NCBI GenBank assembly: GCA_934636435.1
Contig: CAKUAQ010000003.1
Span: 5,165-69,164 of the forward strand
Length of the DNA stretch: 64,000 nucleotides
Source of the DNA: an uncultured Eubacteriales bacterium
GTDB taxonomy: Bacteria; Bacillota; Clostridia; Oscillospirales; Acutalibacteraceae
Direction of reading: 5' to 3'
The notes under the pieces were generated by a model. It saw nothing but the letters and a program-made list of their open reading frames with translations. It was not told the origin of the DNA and made no database searches. The position numbers and the translations under genes are program-made. Below are positions 1-8,496 of this stretch, piece by piece (position 1 is the first letter of the stretch; every line of letters starts with the position of its first letter).

Positions 1-898
1 ACATCCGCTCGCTGCGCATGGGATTGCGCTTATAGGGCATGGCGGAGGAGCCCACCTGTTTCTTGCCAAAGGGCTCCTCCACCTCGGAAAAGGACTGGAG
101 CAGCCGCAGGTCGTTGGCGAACTTATAGGCGCTCTGGGCGAACCCGGACAGCACCCCCAGAAAATAGGCATCCACCTTACGGGAATAGGTCTGCCCGGAC
201 ACCGGCACACAGCTGGAAAAGCCCATTTCCTCCGCAATCCGCTGCTCCATACGGCGAATTTTGTCCTCGTCGCCGTCGAACAGCTCCATAAAGCTGGCTT
301 GGGTGCCGGTGGTGCCTTTGGAGCCCAGCAGCTGCAACCGATCCAGCTGAAACTGTAGGTTCTCCATATCCATGCACAGCTCGTTCATCCACAGAGTCGC
401 CCGCTTGCCTACGGTGGTGAGCTGGGCGGGCTGCAGATGGGTATAGGCGAGACAGGGCAGCGCCTTATACCGGGAGGCAAACCCCGCCAGATTGTGTAGC
501 ACCTGCGCCGCCTTGTGCATCACCAATCGGGACGCCTCCCGCAGGATCACCACGTCGGTGTTATCCCCCACATAGCAGCTGGTGGCGCCCAGATGGATGA
601 TTGGCTCCGCATTAGGGCACTGCACCCCATAGGCGTAGACGTGGCTCATCACATCGTGGCGGATCTCCCGCTCCCGGGCTTCCGCCACCTCGTAGTTGAT
701 ATCCTCGGCGTGTGCCTCCATCTCGGCAATCTGCCCGTCGGTGATGGGCAGCCCCAGCTCCTGTTCCGCTTTCGCCAGCGCGATCCACAGCCGCCGCCAG
801 GTGCGGAACTTGAAATTCTCCGAAAAAATCGCCTGCATCTCCCGGCTGGCATACCGGGTGGACAGCGGCGAAATATAGCCGTCCCGATCCTTTTCCAT
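1..898 (-). CDS. purB: Adenylosuccinate lyase, 3' end outside the window
   Basis: Adenylosuccinate lyase cleaves SAICAR and adenylosuccinate in purine synthesis in the cytoplasm. The visible 299 residues start MEKDRDGYISPLSTRYAS and include the fumarase/lyase-superfamily signature SSAMPYKRNP near the window edge, which carries catalytic-loop residues. The C-terminal part lies beyond base 1. The ATG at 898 follows an AAAGG ribosome site. It lies 33 bases downstream of hslO in the same direction, so it is probably the last visible gene of the yerC-methyltransferase-hslO operon. The SSAMPYKRNP motif with the PLSTRY start makes the assignment secure. Confidence 0.95.
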   Translation of the reverse strand, partial: MEKDRDGYISPLSTRYASREMQAIFSENFKFRTWRRLWIALAKAEQELGLPITDGQIAEMEAHAEDINYEVAEAREREIRHDVMSHVYAYGVQCPNAEPIIHLGATSCYVGDNTDVVILREASRLVMHKAAQVLHNLAGFASRYKALPCLAYTHLQPAQLTTVGKRATLWMNELCMDMENLQFQLDRLQLLGSKGTTGTQASFMELFDGDEDKIRRMEQRIAEEMGFSSCVPVSGQTYSRKVDAYFLGVLSGFAQSAYKFANDLRLLQSFSEVEEPFGKKQVGSSAMPYKRNPMRSERM

Positions 899-931
899 CC
901 TGTCAACCATCCTTTCCACTGTTTTGGGCTT

Positions 932-1810
932 TCAGCGGGCGGCGCGCAGCAGACGCTCCAGCTCCTCCCGGGAGAACCGGTAGACCTTGTCGCAAAACCG
1001 GCAGGTCACCTCGGCCTGCCCCTGCTCGTCCGGCAGCTCCTGCAGCGCCTTTTCCCCCATGGACAGCAGTGCCCGTTCCACCCGCTGCCGGGAGCAGGTG
1101 CAGCGATACACCGGCTCGCCGGTGTCCAGCACATCAAATTCCATCCCCGCCAGCGCCCGGCCGAGGATATCCTCCGGGGTCAAGCCCCGCTCCAGCATCG
1201 TCGTGACCGGCTCCAGCCGGCTGACGTTGCTTTCGATCCGGTCGATGACCTCCTCCGGGCAATGGGGCAGCAGCTGCAGCAGCAGTCCGCCCGCCGCCTT
1301 CACCGACAGGTCGGTGTCCACCAGCACCCCCAGCGCGCACACGGTGGGGGTCTGCTCGCTGACGGCATAATACCGGGTGATGTCCTCGGCGATCTCCCCG
1401 GACACCAGCGGAATACACCCGGAATAGGGCTCGCCGTTCCCCTCGTCCCGGATAACGGTGAGCTGTCCGTCGGTGCCCACGGCACCGGACACATCCAGCT
1501 TGCCGTTGGGCTTCAGCGGAATCTCCACCACCGGGTTTTGGGCATAGCCCCGCACATTGCCGCGGCTGTCTGCCACCGCTAAGATCGTCCCCGCGGGACC
1601 GCCGCCGCTGAGCTTGACCGTCACCGATTCGTCGGCGCCCTTGAGCATCTGTCCCATCATGGAGGCGGCGGTCAGCAGCCGCCCCAGCGCCGCGGTCACC
1701 ACCGCCGAGGTCTGATGGATGCGTTCCGCCTCAGCCACAATATCCTTTGCATCCAAAAACATCGCCATCACCGTGCCGTCACGGGTCAGGCAGCGTATCA
1801 GCTTTCCCAT
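932..1810 (-). CDS. hslO: Hsp33 redox-regulated chaperone
   Basis: A 292-residue Hsp33, the cytosolic holdase chaperone switched on by oxidation. The C-terminal zinc redox switch is intact: a CxC at residues 237-239 (CTCS) and a CxxC at 270-273 (CRFC), with family-typical spacing. The N-terminal part carries the usual GGGPAG and RGNVRGYAQNP segments. Full length for the family. Its start lies inside the end of the upstream methyltransferase gene (32-base overlap), implying translational coupling. The role is inferred from family membership; the cysteines are seen directly. Confidence 0.95.
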   Translation of the reverse strand: MGKLIRCLTRDGTVMAMFLDAKDIVAEAERIHQTSAVVTAALGRLLTAASMMGQMLKGADESVTVKLSGGGPAGTILAVADSRGNVRGYAQNPVVEIPLKPNGKLDVSGAVGTDGQLTVIRDEGNGEPYSGCIPLVSGEIAEDITRYYAVSEQTPTVCALGVLVDTDLSVKAAGGLLLQLLPHCPEEVIDRIESNVSRLEPVTTMLERGLTPEDILGRALAGMEFDVLDTGEPVYRCTCSRQRVERALLSMGEKALQELPDEQGQAEVTCRFCDKVYRFSREELERLLRAAR

Positions 1811-2582
1811 TGTCTACTCTCCGTTTTTTCTGATGAATCGCCCGGTTGCGGGCAACCAGCACCCAGCGGTCGGCATCGGCTGCCGGGGGCTGCATACTCT
1901 GTTCCCCATAGACCCCCAGCAGGTCAAAGCCGGTCTCGGTCAGCAGCCGCTTCCATGTGGATAGGGAATAAGCACGCTCCCGCACCTCGTCGGTATAGCG
2001 GCGGTATATCCCGTCCTCCTCCAGAAAAAAATCCAGCTGCATCGTAACCTCATGCCGTTCCTTGGCATACGTGTTGCGCCATACGCACAGAAACTCCTCC
2101 GTTTCAAACACGAAGGCATTGTCCCCCAGCGTCACCGCGTGCTTGTGGGGGGTATTCACATCAAACAGCAGCAGCCCTCCGGGGGCGATAAACAGCCCCA
2201 GCCGCCGGAAAATCTCCCGCAGCTCGTCGGTGCGCACAATGTGGCTGAGACTATCCAGCATACACACGGCGCTGTCCACCGTGCCATACAGATCCAGCTG
2301 CCGCATATCCTGACGCAAAAAGAGAATGTCCGCCCCGGCGTCGGCAGCCTTCTCCCGGGCGATCGCCAGCATATCCGCCGACCCATCCACCGCCACCATC
2401 TCGGCGCCCCGGGCGGCCAGCTCCAGCGACAGGCTGCCGGAGCCGCAAGCCAGATCCAGCATCTGCCCGCTGCTGCCGCCGTGCCGGCGGATCAGCGCCA
2501 GCGCATACGCCGCCCAGGCGGCGTAGTCCACATCCTCCGTCAGCGCGTCATAAAATGCGGCAAAATCCCGATATTCGTTCAT
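1779..2582 (-). CDS. Class I SAM-dependent methyltransferase
   Basis: A 267-residue methyltransferase starting MNEYRDFAAFYD. SAM-binding motif I is seen as MLDLACGSGSLSLELAARG (about residues 40-58), followed by an acidic motif II (VAVDGSADML) and DVNTPHKH later on. The chosen ATG at 2582 overlaps the stop of the upstream YerC-like gene by four bases (ATGA); an in-frame start further upstream would run into that gene. The substrate cannot be told from sequence. The end overlaps hslO by 32 bases. Small-molecule methyltransferases of this type are common next to yerC/hslO in clostridia, so linkage does not define its job. Confidence 0.85.
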   Translation of the reverse strand: MNEYRDFAAFYDALTEDVDYAAWAAYALALIRRHGGSSGQMLDLACGSGSLSLELAARGAEMVAVDGSADMLAIAREKAADAGADILFLRQDMRQLDLYGTVDSAVCMLDSLSHIVRTDELREIFRRLGLFIAPGGLLLFDVNTPHKHAVTLGDNAFVFETEEFLCVWRNTYAKERHEVTMQLDFFLEEDGIYRRYTDEVRERAYSLSTWKRLLTETGFDLLGVYGEQSMQPPAADADRWVLVARNRAIHQKKRRVDNGKADTLPDP

Positions 2583-2872
2583 TTCGACTCGTTCATCCGG
2601 CTGAATACCATCGCATAGGCGTCGCAGCCGTATTCCAGCGACCGGTTCACCCGGCTGATGGTGGCGGTGGAGGCGCCGGTCTGCTCCACGATCTTGCTGT
2701 ATACCTGCTTTTCGCTGAGCATCTTCGCCACCACGATCCGCTGCGCCATGGCTTTGATCTCCGTCACGGTGCACAGATCCTCGAAGAACTTGTAGCATTC
2801 GTCCATATCCTTCAGGGACAGAATCGCCTGAAACAAAAAGTCCGCCTCGTTGCTCTTGATTTTAGAATTCAA
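2579..2872 (-). CDS. yerC: YerC/YecD family TrpR-like regulator
   Basis: A 97-residue all-helical protein of the YerC/YecD family, related to the Trp repressor DNA-binding fold. The segment KMLSEKQVYSKIVEQTGAS followed by TATISRVNRSL is the helix-turn-helix. These proteins are small presumed DNA-binding regulators whose targets are mostly unknown. It is first in a run with the methyltransferase (ATGA overlap), hslO and purB, behind a strong promoter at 2920-2948. An inverted repeat overlapping the -35 box of that promoter could be an autoregulatory operator. Confidence 0.85.
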   Translation of the reverse strand: MNSKIKSNEADFLFQAILSLKDMDECYKFFEDLCTVTEIKAMAQRIVVAKMLSEKQVYSKIVEQTGASTATISRVNRSLEYGCDAYAMVFSRMNESK

Positions 2873-2919
2873 TCCGATAACCCCCGTTTCCGATTTTTTA
2901 CAGTCTCACACTATTTACC

Positions 2920-2948
2920 ATTATACCCGGTTTCTTTCACATTGTAAA
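2920..2948 (-). promoter_or_regulatory. Promoter of yerC-hslO-purB run
   Basis: TTTACA, 17-base spacer, TATAAT on the minus strand, about 50 bases upstream of yerC. A TTTCAC-N10-GTGAAA inverted repeat at 2935-2956 covers the -35 box and may be an operator. Confidence 0.8.
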
Positions 2949-2972
2949 GCGTGAAATTGTAAATAAACCGAA

Positions 2973-3007
2973 AACAAACGGCGCCGCTCGGATAAGCGGC
3001 GCTGTTT
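2973..3007 (-). terminator. Terminator after tyrS
   Basis: A 13-bp hairpin, AAACGGCGCCGCT on one arm with one G:U position, lies 16 bases past the tyrS stop and is followed by a T-rich stretch on the minus strand. Confidence 0.7.
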
Positions 3008-3022
3008 GACACTGAATTCGAC

Positions 3023-4246
3023 TTATTTCAGCAGAATCTTGCGGAAGGTTTTTTTGCCCTTTTTAATGATGATCTGCCCGTCTCTGAACTGATCGGCAGT
3101 GACGGTATAGGCGATGTCGGCAATCTTCTGATCGTCTACGGTCACGCCGCCCTGCTGCACCAGCCGCCGCGCCTCGCCCTTGGAGGCAGCCAGCTCCGCC
3201 AGCACCATCAGGTCCAGCAGGCCCATGCCGTCTCCCAGCTGCGCCGCAGTCACCTCGGTGGTGGGCATATGCTCCGTATCGCCGCCGCCGGCGAACAGCG
3301 CCCGGGCGCCTGCCTGCGCCTTGGCGGCCTCCTCCTCGCCATGCACCAGCTTTGTCAGCTCAAACGCCAGAATCTCCTTGGCGGTGTTCAGCTGGCTGCC
3401 CTGCCAGCGATCCATTTCGTCGATCTGCTCCAGGGGCAGGAAGGTGAGCATCCGCAGGCATTTCAGCACATCGCCGTCGCCCACATTCCGCCAATACTGG
3501 TAAAACTCAAAGGGGCTGGTCTTGTTGGGATCCAGCCACACGGCGCCGTTGGCGGTCTTGCCCATTTTTTTGCCCTCGGAATTGAGCAGCAGGGTGATGG
3601 TCATGGCATAGGCGTCCTTGCCCAGCTTGCGGCGGATCAGCTCGGTGCCGCCCAGCATATTCGACCACTGGTCGTCGCCGCCAAACTGCATATTGCAGCC
3701 GTATTCCTGATAGAGATGGTAGAAATCGTAGGACTGCATAATCATATAGTTAAATTCCAGGAAAGACAGCCCTTTTTCCATCCGCTGCTTATAGCATTCC
3801 GCCCGCAGCATATTATTGACGGAGAAGCAGGCGCCCACCTCCCGCAGCAGCTCGATATAGTTGAGCTGCAAGAGCCAGTCGGCGTTGTTCACCATCATCG
3901 CCTTGCCCTCGCCGAACTCAATGAATCGCTCCATCTGCTTTTTGAAGCAGGCACAGTTATGCTCGATGATCTCGGGGGTCATCATGGAGCGCATATCGGT
4001 GCGGCCGGAGGGGTCGCCGATATAGCCGGTGCCGCCGCCGATGAGCGCCACCGGGCGGTTGCCCGCCATCTGCAGCCGTTTCATCAGGCACAGCGCCATA
4101 AAATGCCCCACATGGAGGCTGTCCGCCGTGGGGTCAAAGCCGATATAAAAGGTAGCCTTGCCGTTGTTGATCAGCTCCTTGATCTCCTCCTCGTCGGTGA
4201 GCTGCGCGATCAGCCCTCGGGCCTTCAGTTCGTCAAATACGGTCAT
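3023..4246 (-). CDS. tyrS: Tyrosyl-tRNA synthetase
   Basis: A 407-residue class I synthetase charging tRNA-Tyr. The HIGH box is HVGH (residues 45-48), the KMSKS loop is KMGKT, and a C-terminal S4-type RNA-binding domain ends the protein ([16 protein letters not shown]). Start is ATG 4246 after GAGAGGAG. Upstream on the same strand are a DUF2185 gene (78-base gap), a 45-residue membrane peptide and a tyrosine-specific T-box leader. No good promoter is visible in the 78-base gap, so the T-box promoter about 1 kb upstream is the most likely driver. Confidence 0.97.
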   Translation of the reverse strand: MTVFDELKARGLIAQLTDEEEIKELINNGKATFYIGFDPTADSLHVGHFMALCLMKRLQMAGNRPVALIGGGTGYIGDPSGRTDMRSMMTPEIIEHNCACFKKQMERFIEFGEGKAMMVNNADWLLQLNYIELLREVGACFSVNNMLRAECYKQRMEKGLSFLEFNYMIMQSYDFYHLYQEYGCNMQFGGDDQWSNMLGGTELIRRKLGKDAYAMTITLLLNSEGKKMGKTANGAVWLDPNKTSPFEFYQYWRNVGDGDVLKCLRMLTFLPLEQIDEMDRWQGSQLNTAKEILAFELTKLVHGEEEAAKAQAGARALFAGGGDTEHMPTTEVTAAQLGDGMGLLDLMVLAELAASKGEARRLVQQGGVTVDDQKIADIAYTVTADQFRDGQIIIKKGKKTFRKILLK

Positions 4247-4324
4247 AGTTTTGTCTCCTCTCGATGGATAAAAATAAATTCTGTGTATACTGCTCGAGAT
4301 GCGCGGGCATCCGGGGATTGGCCT

Positions 4325-4711
4325 TTATCCGGTTTGTCGGTCTATGAATATCGGCTTTGATCCGTCATCTGCTTCAAAGGCGTGGTCATCAATCCGTATA
4401 TACCTGCTGCCGATCCCGGCTTTCAAATAGGGAATGATATCGCGGTCGTAATGACAGATCGTGGCGATGGAAAAGATATGATGATGGCTCGGATCGCTCA
4501 TATAGGCATCCTCTTCGTTTCCGGCCAGAAACCGCCAACCACTGTCTGGCTTACCCGCAACCGGCCTTTCCCGGTACATATAGCCGACCTTAAAGCCGTC
4601 CTTGGTGATTCGATCCGACACGACACAGCCGTTTCCGTTCGGCTCATGCCAGTCGATCGGGTTTTCCGCTTTTACGTCGATGAAGCCGCTCTTGTTCCTG
4701 CGAAAAATCAT
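4325..4711 (-). CDS. DUF2185 (Imm33-like) protein
   Basis: A 128-residue soluble protein matching the DUF2185 family, some members of which are predicted immunity proteins of polymorphic toxins. Recognisable family blocks are VSDRITKDGFKVGYMYRE, SGWRFLAGNEEDAYMSD and a late region with TICHYDRDIIPYL. Function is unknown. It lies between the tyrosine T-box and tyrS in the same orientation. No toxin gene is adjacent, so an immunity role is not supported here. Confidence 0.75.
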   Translation of the reverse strand: MIFRRNKSGFIDVKAENPIDWHEPNGNGCVVSDRITKDGFKVGYMYRERPVAGKPDSGWRFLAGNEEDAYMSDPSHHHIFSIATICHYDRDIIPYLKAGIGSRYIRIDDHAFEADDGSKPIFIDRQTG

Positions 4712-4753
4712 GATGCTCTCTTATTGCCTCCGATTGTCTACCGTATACACGAC

Positions 4754-4891
4754 TCAGGCGATGCCGGCGATCACCGAAAACAGGAGTGCGCCGCCCAGCC
4801 CGTCGTCCTGCAGGTTCGCCCCGACGAACAGCCCGACGATCCCGGCAATGGCCATGATCAGGACCGATACGGCGGTTCTGAGTTTTTTCAC
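4754..4891 (-). CDS. 45-residue membrane peptide
   Basis: A GTG-started frame (VKKLRTAVSVLIMAIAGIVG) preceded by GGGAGG at good spacing. The peptide has a basic N-terminus, a hydrophobic helix at about residues 7-24, a short NLQDDG polar turn and a second hydrophobic stretch to the end, so it is probably a two-helix membrane hairpin. It is the first gene after the T-box terminator and is followed after 42 bases by the DUF2185 gene. No family recognised. Call rests on the ribosome site and clean hydrophobic pattern. Confidence 0.6.
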   Translation of the reverse strand: MKKLRTAVSVLIMAIAGIVGLFVGANLQDDGLGGALLFSVIAGIA

Positions 4892-4938
4892 AGGGTATCC
4901 CTCCCTCGTGTTTTTTCCATACCGCACGCTGCCGCAAG

Positions 4939-4984
4939 CAAAAAACGCCCTCTGCCGGAGAGCCAAAATCTCCGGCAGAGGGCG
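4939..4984 (-). terminator. T-box regulated terminator
   Basis: A perfect 16-bp stem (arms 4946-4961 and 4969-4984) with a 7-base loop and six Us on the minus strand. It competes with the T-box antiterminator. Confidence 0.9.
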
Positions 4985-5218
4985 ACGACAGGTCGCGGTA
5001 CCACCTCTGGTTCGCCTCCTCCCGCGGGGGAGGAAAGCCTCATTGCAGCCGATAACGCCGGCAGGCGGCTCACCTACTGCGCCCATACGGGCGGTTCAGA
5101 TCGCGGCTCGGGAGTGTATTTCTCCGGATGTTTTCCTGTCTCGCACCGGCCGACAGGTCTCTGAAAAAAACGGATGCCGGGTACCTCTCTCCGTCACAGC
5201 CTCTTGTGGATTCACTTC
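4939..5218 (-). promoter_or_regulatory. Tyrosine T-box riboswitch leader
   Basis: A full T-box leader on the minus strand. The T-box sequence GGTGGTACCGCG (4994-5007) is followed directly by a 16-bp terminator hairpin. The bulge is UGGU, which pairs with ACCA of a tRNA with discriminator A; glycine leaders have UGGA. The specifier loop GAAATACAC has UAC (5116-5118), a tyrosine codon, followed by A. Stem I features such as GGTGCGAG are seen near 5150. Uncharged tRNA-Tyr should favour antitermination and readthrough towards tyrS. It lies just downstream of glyS but is not a glycine leader. Confidence 0.85.
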
Positions 5219-5224
5219 GGTAGC

Positions 5225-5253
5225 ATTAAAACATATCCCCGCCGGTTTGTCAA
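5225..5253 (-). promoter_or_regulatory. Promoter of T-box/tyrS transcript
   Basis: TTGACA, 17 bases, TTTAAT on the minus strand. It starts 11 bases after the glyS stop and about 7 bases before the T-box leader. Confidence 0.85.
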
Positions 5254-5263
5254 GAGGGGAAAA

Positions 5264-6667
5264 TCAGAACGCGATACGCTCCTCGATATACGCCCGCAGG
5301 TCGGCGATGGCTACCCGCTCCTGCTGCATGGTATCCCGATCCCGCACGGTCACGCAGCCGTCCTCCAGACTGTCGAAATCGAAGGTGATGCAGAAGGGCG
5401 TGCCGATCTCATCCTCCCGGCGATACCGCTTGCCGATGGAGCCGGCATCGTCGAAATCCACCATAAAGTGCTTGACCAGCTCATCCCGCACCGCCAGCGC
5501 CGGCTCGGACAGCTTCTTGGACAGAGGGAGCACCGCCGCCTTGAAGGGCGCCAGCGCCGGGTGCAGCCGCAGCACCACCCGGGTGTCGTTTTTCTCGGCG
5601 TCCACCACTTCCTCGTCATAGGCGTCGCACAGCACCGCCAGCACGCTGCGCTCCACGCCCAGACTGGGCTCGATGACATAGGGGATATAATGCTCGCCGG
5701 TCTCCTGATCGAAATAGGTCAGATCCTTGCCGGAGGTATTCTGGTGCTGGGTCAGGTCGTAGTCGGTGCGATCCGCCACGCCCCACAGCTCGCCCCAGCC
5801 GAAGGGGAACAGGAACTCAAAGTCGGTGGTCGCCTTGGAATAGAAGCACAGCTCCTCCGGGTCGTGATCCCGCAGCCGCAGGTTCTCGTCCTTCAGGCCG
5901 ATGGACAGCAGCCAGTCATGGCAGAACTGCCGCCAATAGGCGAACCATTCCAGATCGGTGCCGGGCTTGCAGAAGAACTCCAGCTCCATCTGCTCAAACT
6001 CCCGCACCCGGAAAATGAAGTTGCCGGGGGTGATCTCGTTGCGGAAGGACTTGCCGATCTGCCCGATGCCGAAGGGCAGCTTTTTTCGGCTGGCCCGCTG
6101 CACATTGGGGAAGTTGACAAAGATGCCCTGCGCCGTCTCCGGACGCAGATACACGGTGTTCTTGGCATCCTCGGTGACGCCCTGAAAGGTCTTGAACATC
6201 AGGTTGAACTGACGGATATCGGTGAAATTATGCTTGCCGCAGGTGGGGCAGGGGATGGCGTGCTCCTCTACAAAGTCTTTCATCTCCGCCTGGGAAAAGG
6301 CGTCGATGGGCTTTTCCAGCGTATACCCGTTCTCGGCGCACCAGTCCTCAATGAGCTTATCTGCCCGGAACCGCTCGTGGCACTCCCGGCAGTCCATCAG
6401 CGGGTCGGAGAAGCCGGACAGGTGGCCGCTGGCGACCCACGTCTGGGGGTTCATCAGGATGGCGGCGTCCAGGCCCACATTGTACGGGTTTTCCTGCACG
6501 AACTTCTTCCACCATGCCCGCTTGATGTTATTTTTCAGCTCCGCGCCCAGAGGGCCGTAGTCCCAGGTGTTCGCCAGACCGCCGTAGATCTCCGAACCGG
6601 GGAATACATAGCCCCGGCCTTTGCACAGAGCCACAATTTTATCCATGGTTTTTTCCGAATTTTTCAT
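5264..6667 (-). CDS. glyS: Glycyl-tRNA synthetase (single-chain, alpha2 type)
   Basis: A 467-residue class II synthetase of the homodimeric type. It starts [19 protein letters not shown] at 6667 after GGGAGGAAG; an in-frame start nine codons upstream lacks such a site. Motifs seen: [18 protein letters not shown] near the start, two zinc-type cysteine pairs (DCRECH and CPTCGKH), motif 2 around [18 protein letters not shown], and an anticodon-binding C-terminus with [15 protein letters not shown]. It has its own strong promoter and no T-box of its own. Confidence 0.97.
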   Translation of the reverse strand: MKNSEKTMDKIVALCKGRGYVFPGSEIYGGLANTWDYGPLGAELKNNIKRAWWKKFVQENPYNVGLDAAILMNPQTWVASGHLSGFSDPLMDCRECHERFRADKLIEDWCAENGYTLEKPIDAFSQAEMKDFVEEHAIPCPTCGKHNFTDIRQFNLMFKTFQGVTEDAKNTVYLRPETAQGIFVNFPNVQRASRKKLPFGIGQIGKSFRNEITPGNFIFRVREFEQMELEFFCKPGTDLEWFAYWRQFCHDWLLSIGLKDENLRLRDHDPEELCFYSKATTDFEFLFPFGWGELWGVADRTDYDLTQHQNTSGKDLTYFDQETGEHYIPYVIEPSLGVERSVLAVLCDAYDEEVVDAEKNDTRVVLRLHPALAPFKAAVLPLSKKLSEPALAVRDELVKHFMVDFDDAGSIGKRYRREDEIGTPFCITFDFDSLEDGCVTVRDRDTMQQERVAIADLRAYIEERIAF

Positions 6668-6699
6668 GCTGCTTCCTCCCGCGCTTAGAATCACAGGAT

Positions 6700-6728
6700 A
6701 TTGTAGTATGAATAAAGCTAAATGTCAA
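6700..6728 (-). promoter_or_regulatory. glyS promoter
   Basis: TTGACA, 17 bases, TACAAT on the minus strand, 33 bases upstream of the glyS start. Confidence 0.85.
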
Positions 6729-6842
6729 CCTTCGGCGGCAGCTTTTATGCGCGGATGTCATAATTTTCCGAAATTTGTCAACCGATTCCGGATGATTTTG
6801 GTGTACTTTTTCATTTCTTCTTTGTTTTTTCAAAATAAGTGG

Positions 6843-6871
6843 TTGACAAACGGCCAAAAAGAAGGTACACT
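6843..6871 (+). promoter_or_regulatory. Promoter of sigma factor gene
   Basis: TTGACA (6843-6848), 17-base spacer, TACACT (6866-6871), about 75 bases upstream of the sigma factor start. Confidence 0.75.
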
Positions 6872-6945
6872 GTATATCGTATTCAGTCGATGGACATACA
6901 TAGGGTTCGGGCGACGGCATTGTATTGCGGCTGTGGGGTGATGGA

Positions 6946-7506
6946 GTGAGGGCCGACCGGGATCTGTCGGAGGGTCTTCCCATCGCGCAGGCCGCCGCCG
7001 GCGACGAGAGCGCTTTCGCGGTCATTATGCAGCGCATGATGCCGCTGATTCGCTCGCTGATTCGACAGTATTCCTGTCCTGCGGCGGTTGAGCGGGACGA
7101 TTTGGCTCAGGAGAGTTTGGTGGGCCTGCTGGCCGCCGTGCGTACCTGGCGGCCGGATTCAGATGCCCGATTCACCACCTATGCCTATGTCTGCATCCGC
7201 AACCGTCTGGTGTCGTTATATCGGCGCTGCGGCGGTCAGCTGCAGCGGGAGCAGCCTCTGGAGGATGATGGGGAGGTGCCGGATGCGGCGCAACCCGACC
7301 CCGCCAGTCTTGTGCAGGAACGGGAGGATGCGGCGCAGCTGTGGCGCACCTTCCGGAAACGGCTGACTCCTCTGGAACAGCAGGTGCTCCTGTGTCGGTT
7401 GGGAGGTTGCTCCTATGCGCAGACGGCGCATCATCTCGGCATCGACAGAAAAGCGGTGGACAATGCGGTGCAGCGCCTGCGGCGCAAGCTCCCTGCCACC
7501 CGATGA
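6946..7506 (+). CDS. Sigma-70 family factor, SigH-like
   Basis: A 186-residue sigma factor with region 2 (DDLAQESLVGLLAAVRTW, then FTTYAYVCIRNRLVSLYRR) and region 4 (LTPLEQQVLLCRLGGCSY followed by a helix-turn-helix). No region 1 or 3, so it is an alternative sigma. Region 2 resembles SigH/sporulation-type factors more than ECF factors. GTG 6946 is preferred because it follows GGGGTGATGG; TTG 6925 would add seven residues. No anti-sigma gene adjoins it. Target promoters cannot be told from here. Confidence 0.85.
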   Translation: MRADRDLSEGLPIAQAAAGDESAFAVIMQRMMPLIRSLIRQYSCPAAVERDDLAQESLVGLLAAVRTWRPDSDARFTTYAYVCIRNRLVSLYRRCGGQLQREQPLEDDGEVPDAAQPDPASLVQEREDAAQLWRTFRKRLTPLEQQVLLCRLGGCSYAQTAHHLGIDRKAVDNAVQRLRRKLPATR

Positions 7507-7635
7507 TTTTGGCAAAAGCGGCATGAGGCCGTTTGCAATAAATGCCCCGGCAACCCTGGTCAGCGCTTGGCATGCTATGTCGGTCTGAATCCGTGGCTGG
7601 GCAGTTATTATCATTTCAAAGCGAGGTATCCATCC

Positions 7636-7911
7636 ATGTACGAAGACAAGACGTTAGTATGCAAAGAGTGCGGCAATGAGTTCATCTTTACCGCCGGCGA
7701 GCAGGAGTTCTATGCGGAGAAGGGCTTTGTGAACGAGCCCCAGCGCTGCAAGGCCTGCCGCGACGCGCGCAAGAGCGCCGGCCGTCCGGAGCGCGAGATG
7801 CACGATGCGGTCTGCGCCAATTGCGGCAAGCCCTGCAAGGTGCCGTTCCGTCCCCGCGAGGATCGTCCCGTATACTGCAGCGAGTGCTTTGCTGCTCAGA
7901 AGGGCGAATAA
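7636..7911 (+). CDS. Zinc-ribbon protein
   Basis: A 91-residue protein with two zinc-ribbon units: CKECGNEFIFTAGEQ with the partner RCKACRDARK, and CANCGKPCKVPF with the partner YCSECF. This matches the small probable-zinc-ribbon family widespread in clostridia, of unknown function. The chosen ATG follows GCGAGG; a frame extending 23 codons upstream exists but is not family-like. Followed by a strong terminator. Confidence 0.8.
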   Translation: MYEDKTLVCKECGNEFIFTAGEQEFYAEKGFVNEPQRCKACRDARKSAGRPEREMHDAVCANCGKPCKVPFRPREDRPVYCSECFAAQKGE

Positions 7912-7933
7912 TCTGCTGCAACGTTCTTAAAGC

Positions 7934-7970
7934 AAAGGTGTCTGCCAATCGGCAGGCATCTTTGTTTTTT
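7934..7970 (+). terminator. Terminator after zinc-ribbon gene
   Basis: A 13-bp hairpin (7934-7946 with 7951-7963, two G:U pairs), 4-base loop and a run of Ts. Confidence 0.85.
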
Positions 7971-8039
7971 GTGCGGATCTTGGCTGTGCCCTTTGGCGGC
8001 TCTCCGGGCAAAACTCCGGGTAAAATGGATTATACAGTG

Positions 8040-8327
8040 TCAATGCGGCGCTATTGCCGTGTTTTTCCGATCCCGAATCGAGGGATCGTTCCGCATCTGT
8101 CGGAGAATTTCGACAAGATCGTGGATTTTGTCGATTGGGTCGTCCGGCAGATATGCAGTACCTGCGGCGGGAGCAGGCCGACGGGTACGACGCACATAAA
8201 ACAGGGGGAAATGCGCCGTGTCGGAGACGGGTGCATTCCGCTTGCCCGGTCTCTGTGCCGCCGTCGCAAAAATCCCGATATTGTAACGCTGCAGATCCCG
8301 ACAAGATACGATTGTTGTTGCTTGCAT
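8040..8327 (-). CDS. Hypothetical 95-residue protein
   Basis: An open frame starting MQATTIVSCRDLQRYNIGIF, preceded by a near-perfect AGGAGGG seven bases before the ATG; that site is the main support. The C-terminal third (PIDKIHDLVEILRQMRND) looks like an amphipathic helix. I recognise no family. No transmembrane segment or signal peptide. It lies in a region of gene fragments, so it may be a short accessory gene or a relic. Other frames over the same bases lack a ribosome site. Confidence 0.5.
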   Translation of the reverse strand: MQATTIVSCRDLQRYNIGIFATAAQRPGKRNAPVSDTAHFPLFYVRRTRRPAPAAGTAYLPDDPIDKIHDLVEILRQMRNDPSIRDRKNTAIAPH

Positions 8328-8378
8328 TGTTGACCCTCCTATGCTATAATGTAAATCGTTTGGCAGCGGGATATTTTG

Positions 8379-8481
8379 TTATGTGAGCACGCCGCTGGTC
8401 TTCAGCGCCCGGCGCTGCCGGCTTTTGAGGATGTACTCGTCCAGCTGCTCGTTACCGATAAAGACTCCAAAATCAATTTAA
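8379..8481 (-). pseudogene. C-terminal gene fragment
   Basis: The minus strand reads FIGNEQLDEYILKSRQRR and ends ALKTSGVLT with TAA at 8379-8381, a plausible protein C-terminus. An in-frame stop lies shortly upstream, at the edge of the DUF3862-like gene, so only about 30 codons remain. No start or ribosome site. Family not recognised. Confidence 0.3.
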
Positions 8482-8496
8482 GAAAGGTTGTTTTTT

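Noticed and set aside
4644..4937. Alternative 97-codon minus-strand frame over the small membrane peptide and the DUF2185 gene
   Set aside because: Arg-rich translation, no ribosome site; the GTG frame at 4891 and the DUF2185 frame explain the bases better.
4939..5253. Glycine T-box belonging to glyS
   Set aside because: The leader lies downstream of glyS on the same strand, has UAC in the specifier loop and a UGGU rather than UGGA bulge.
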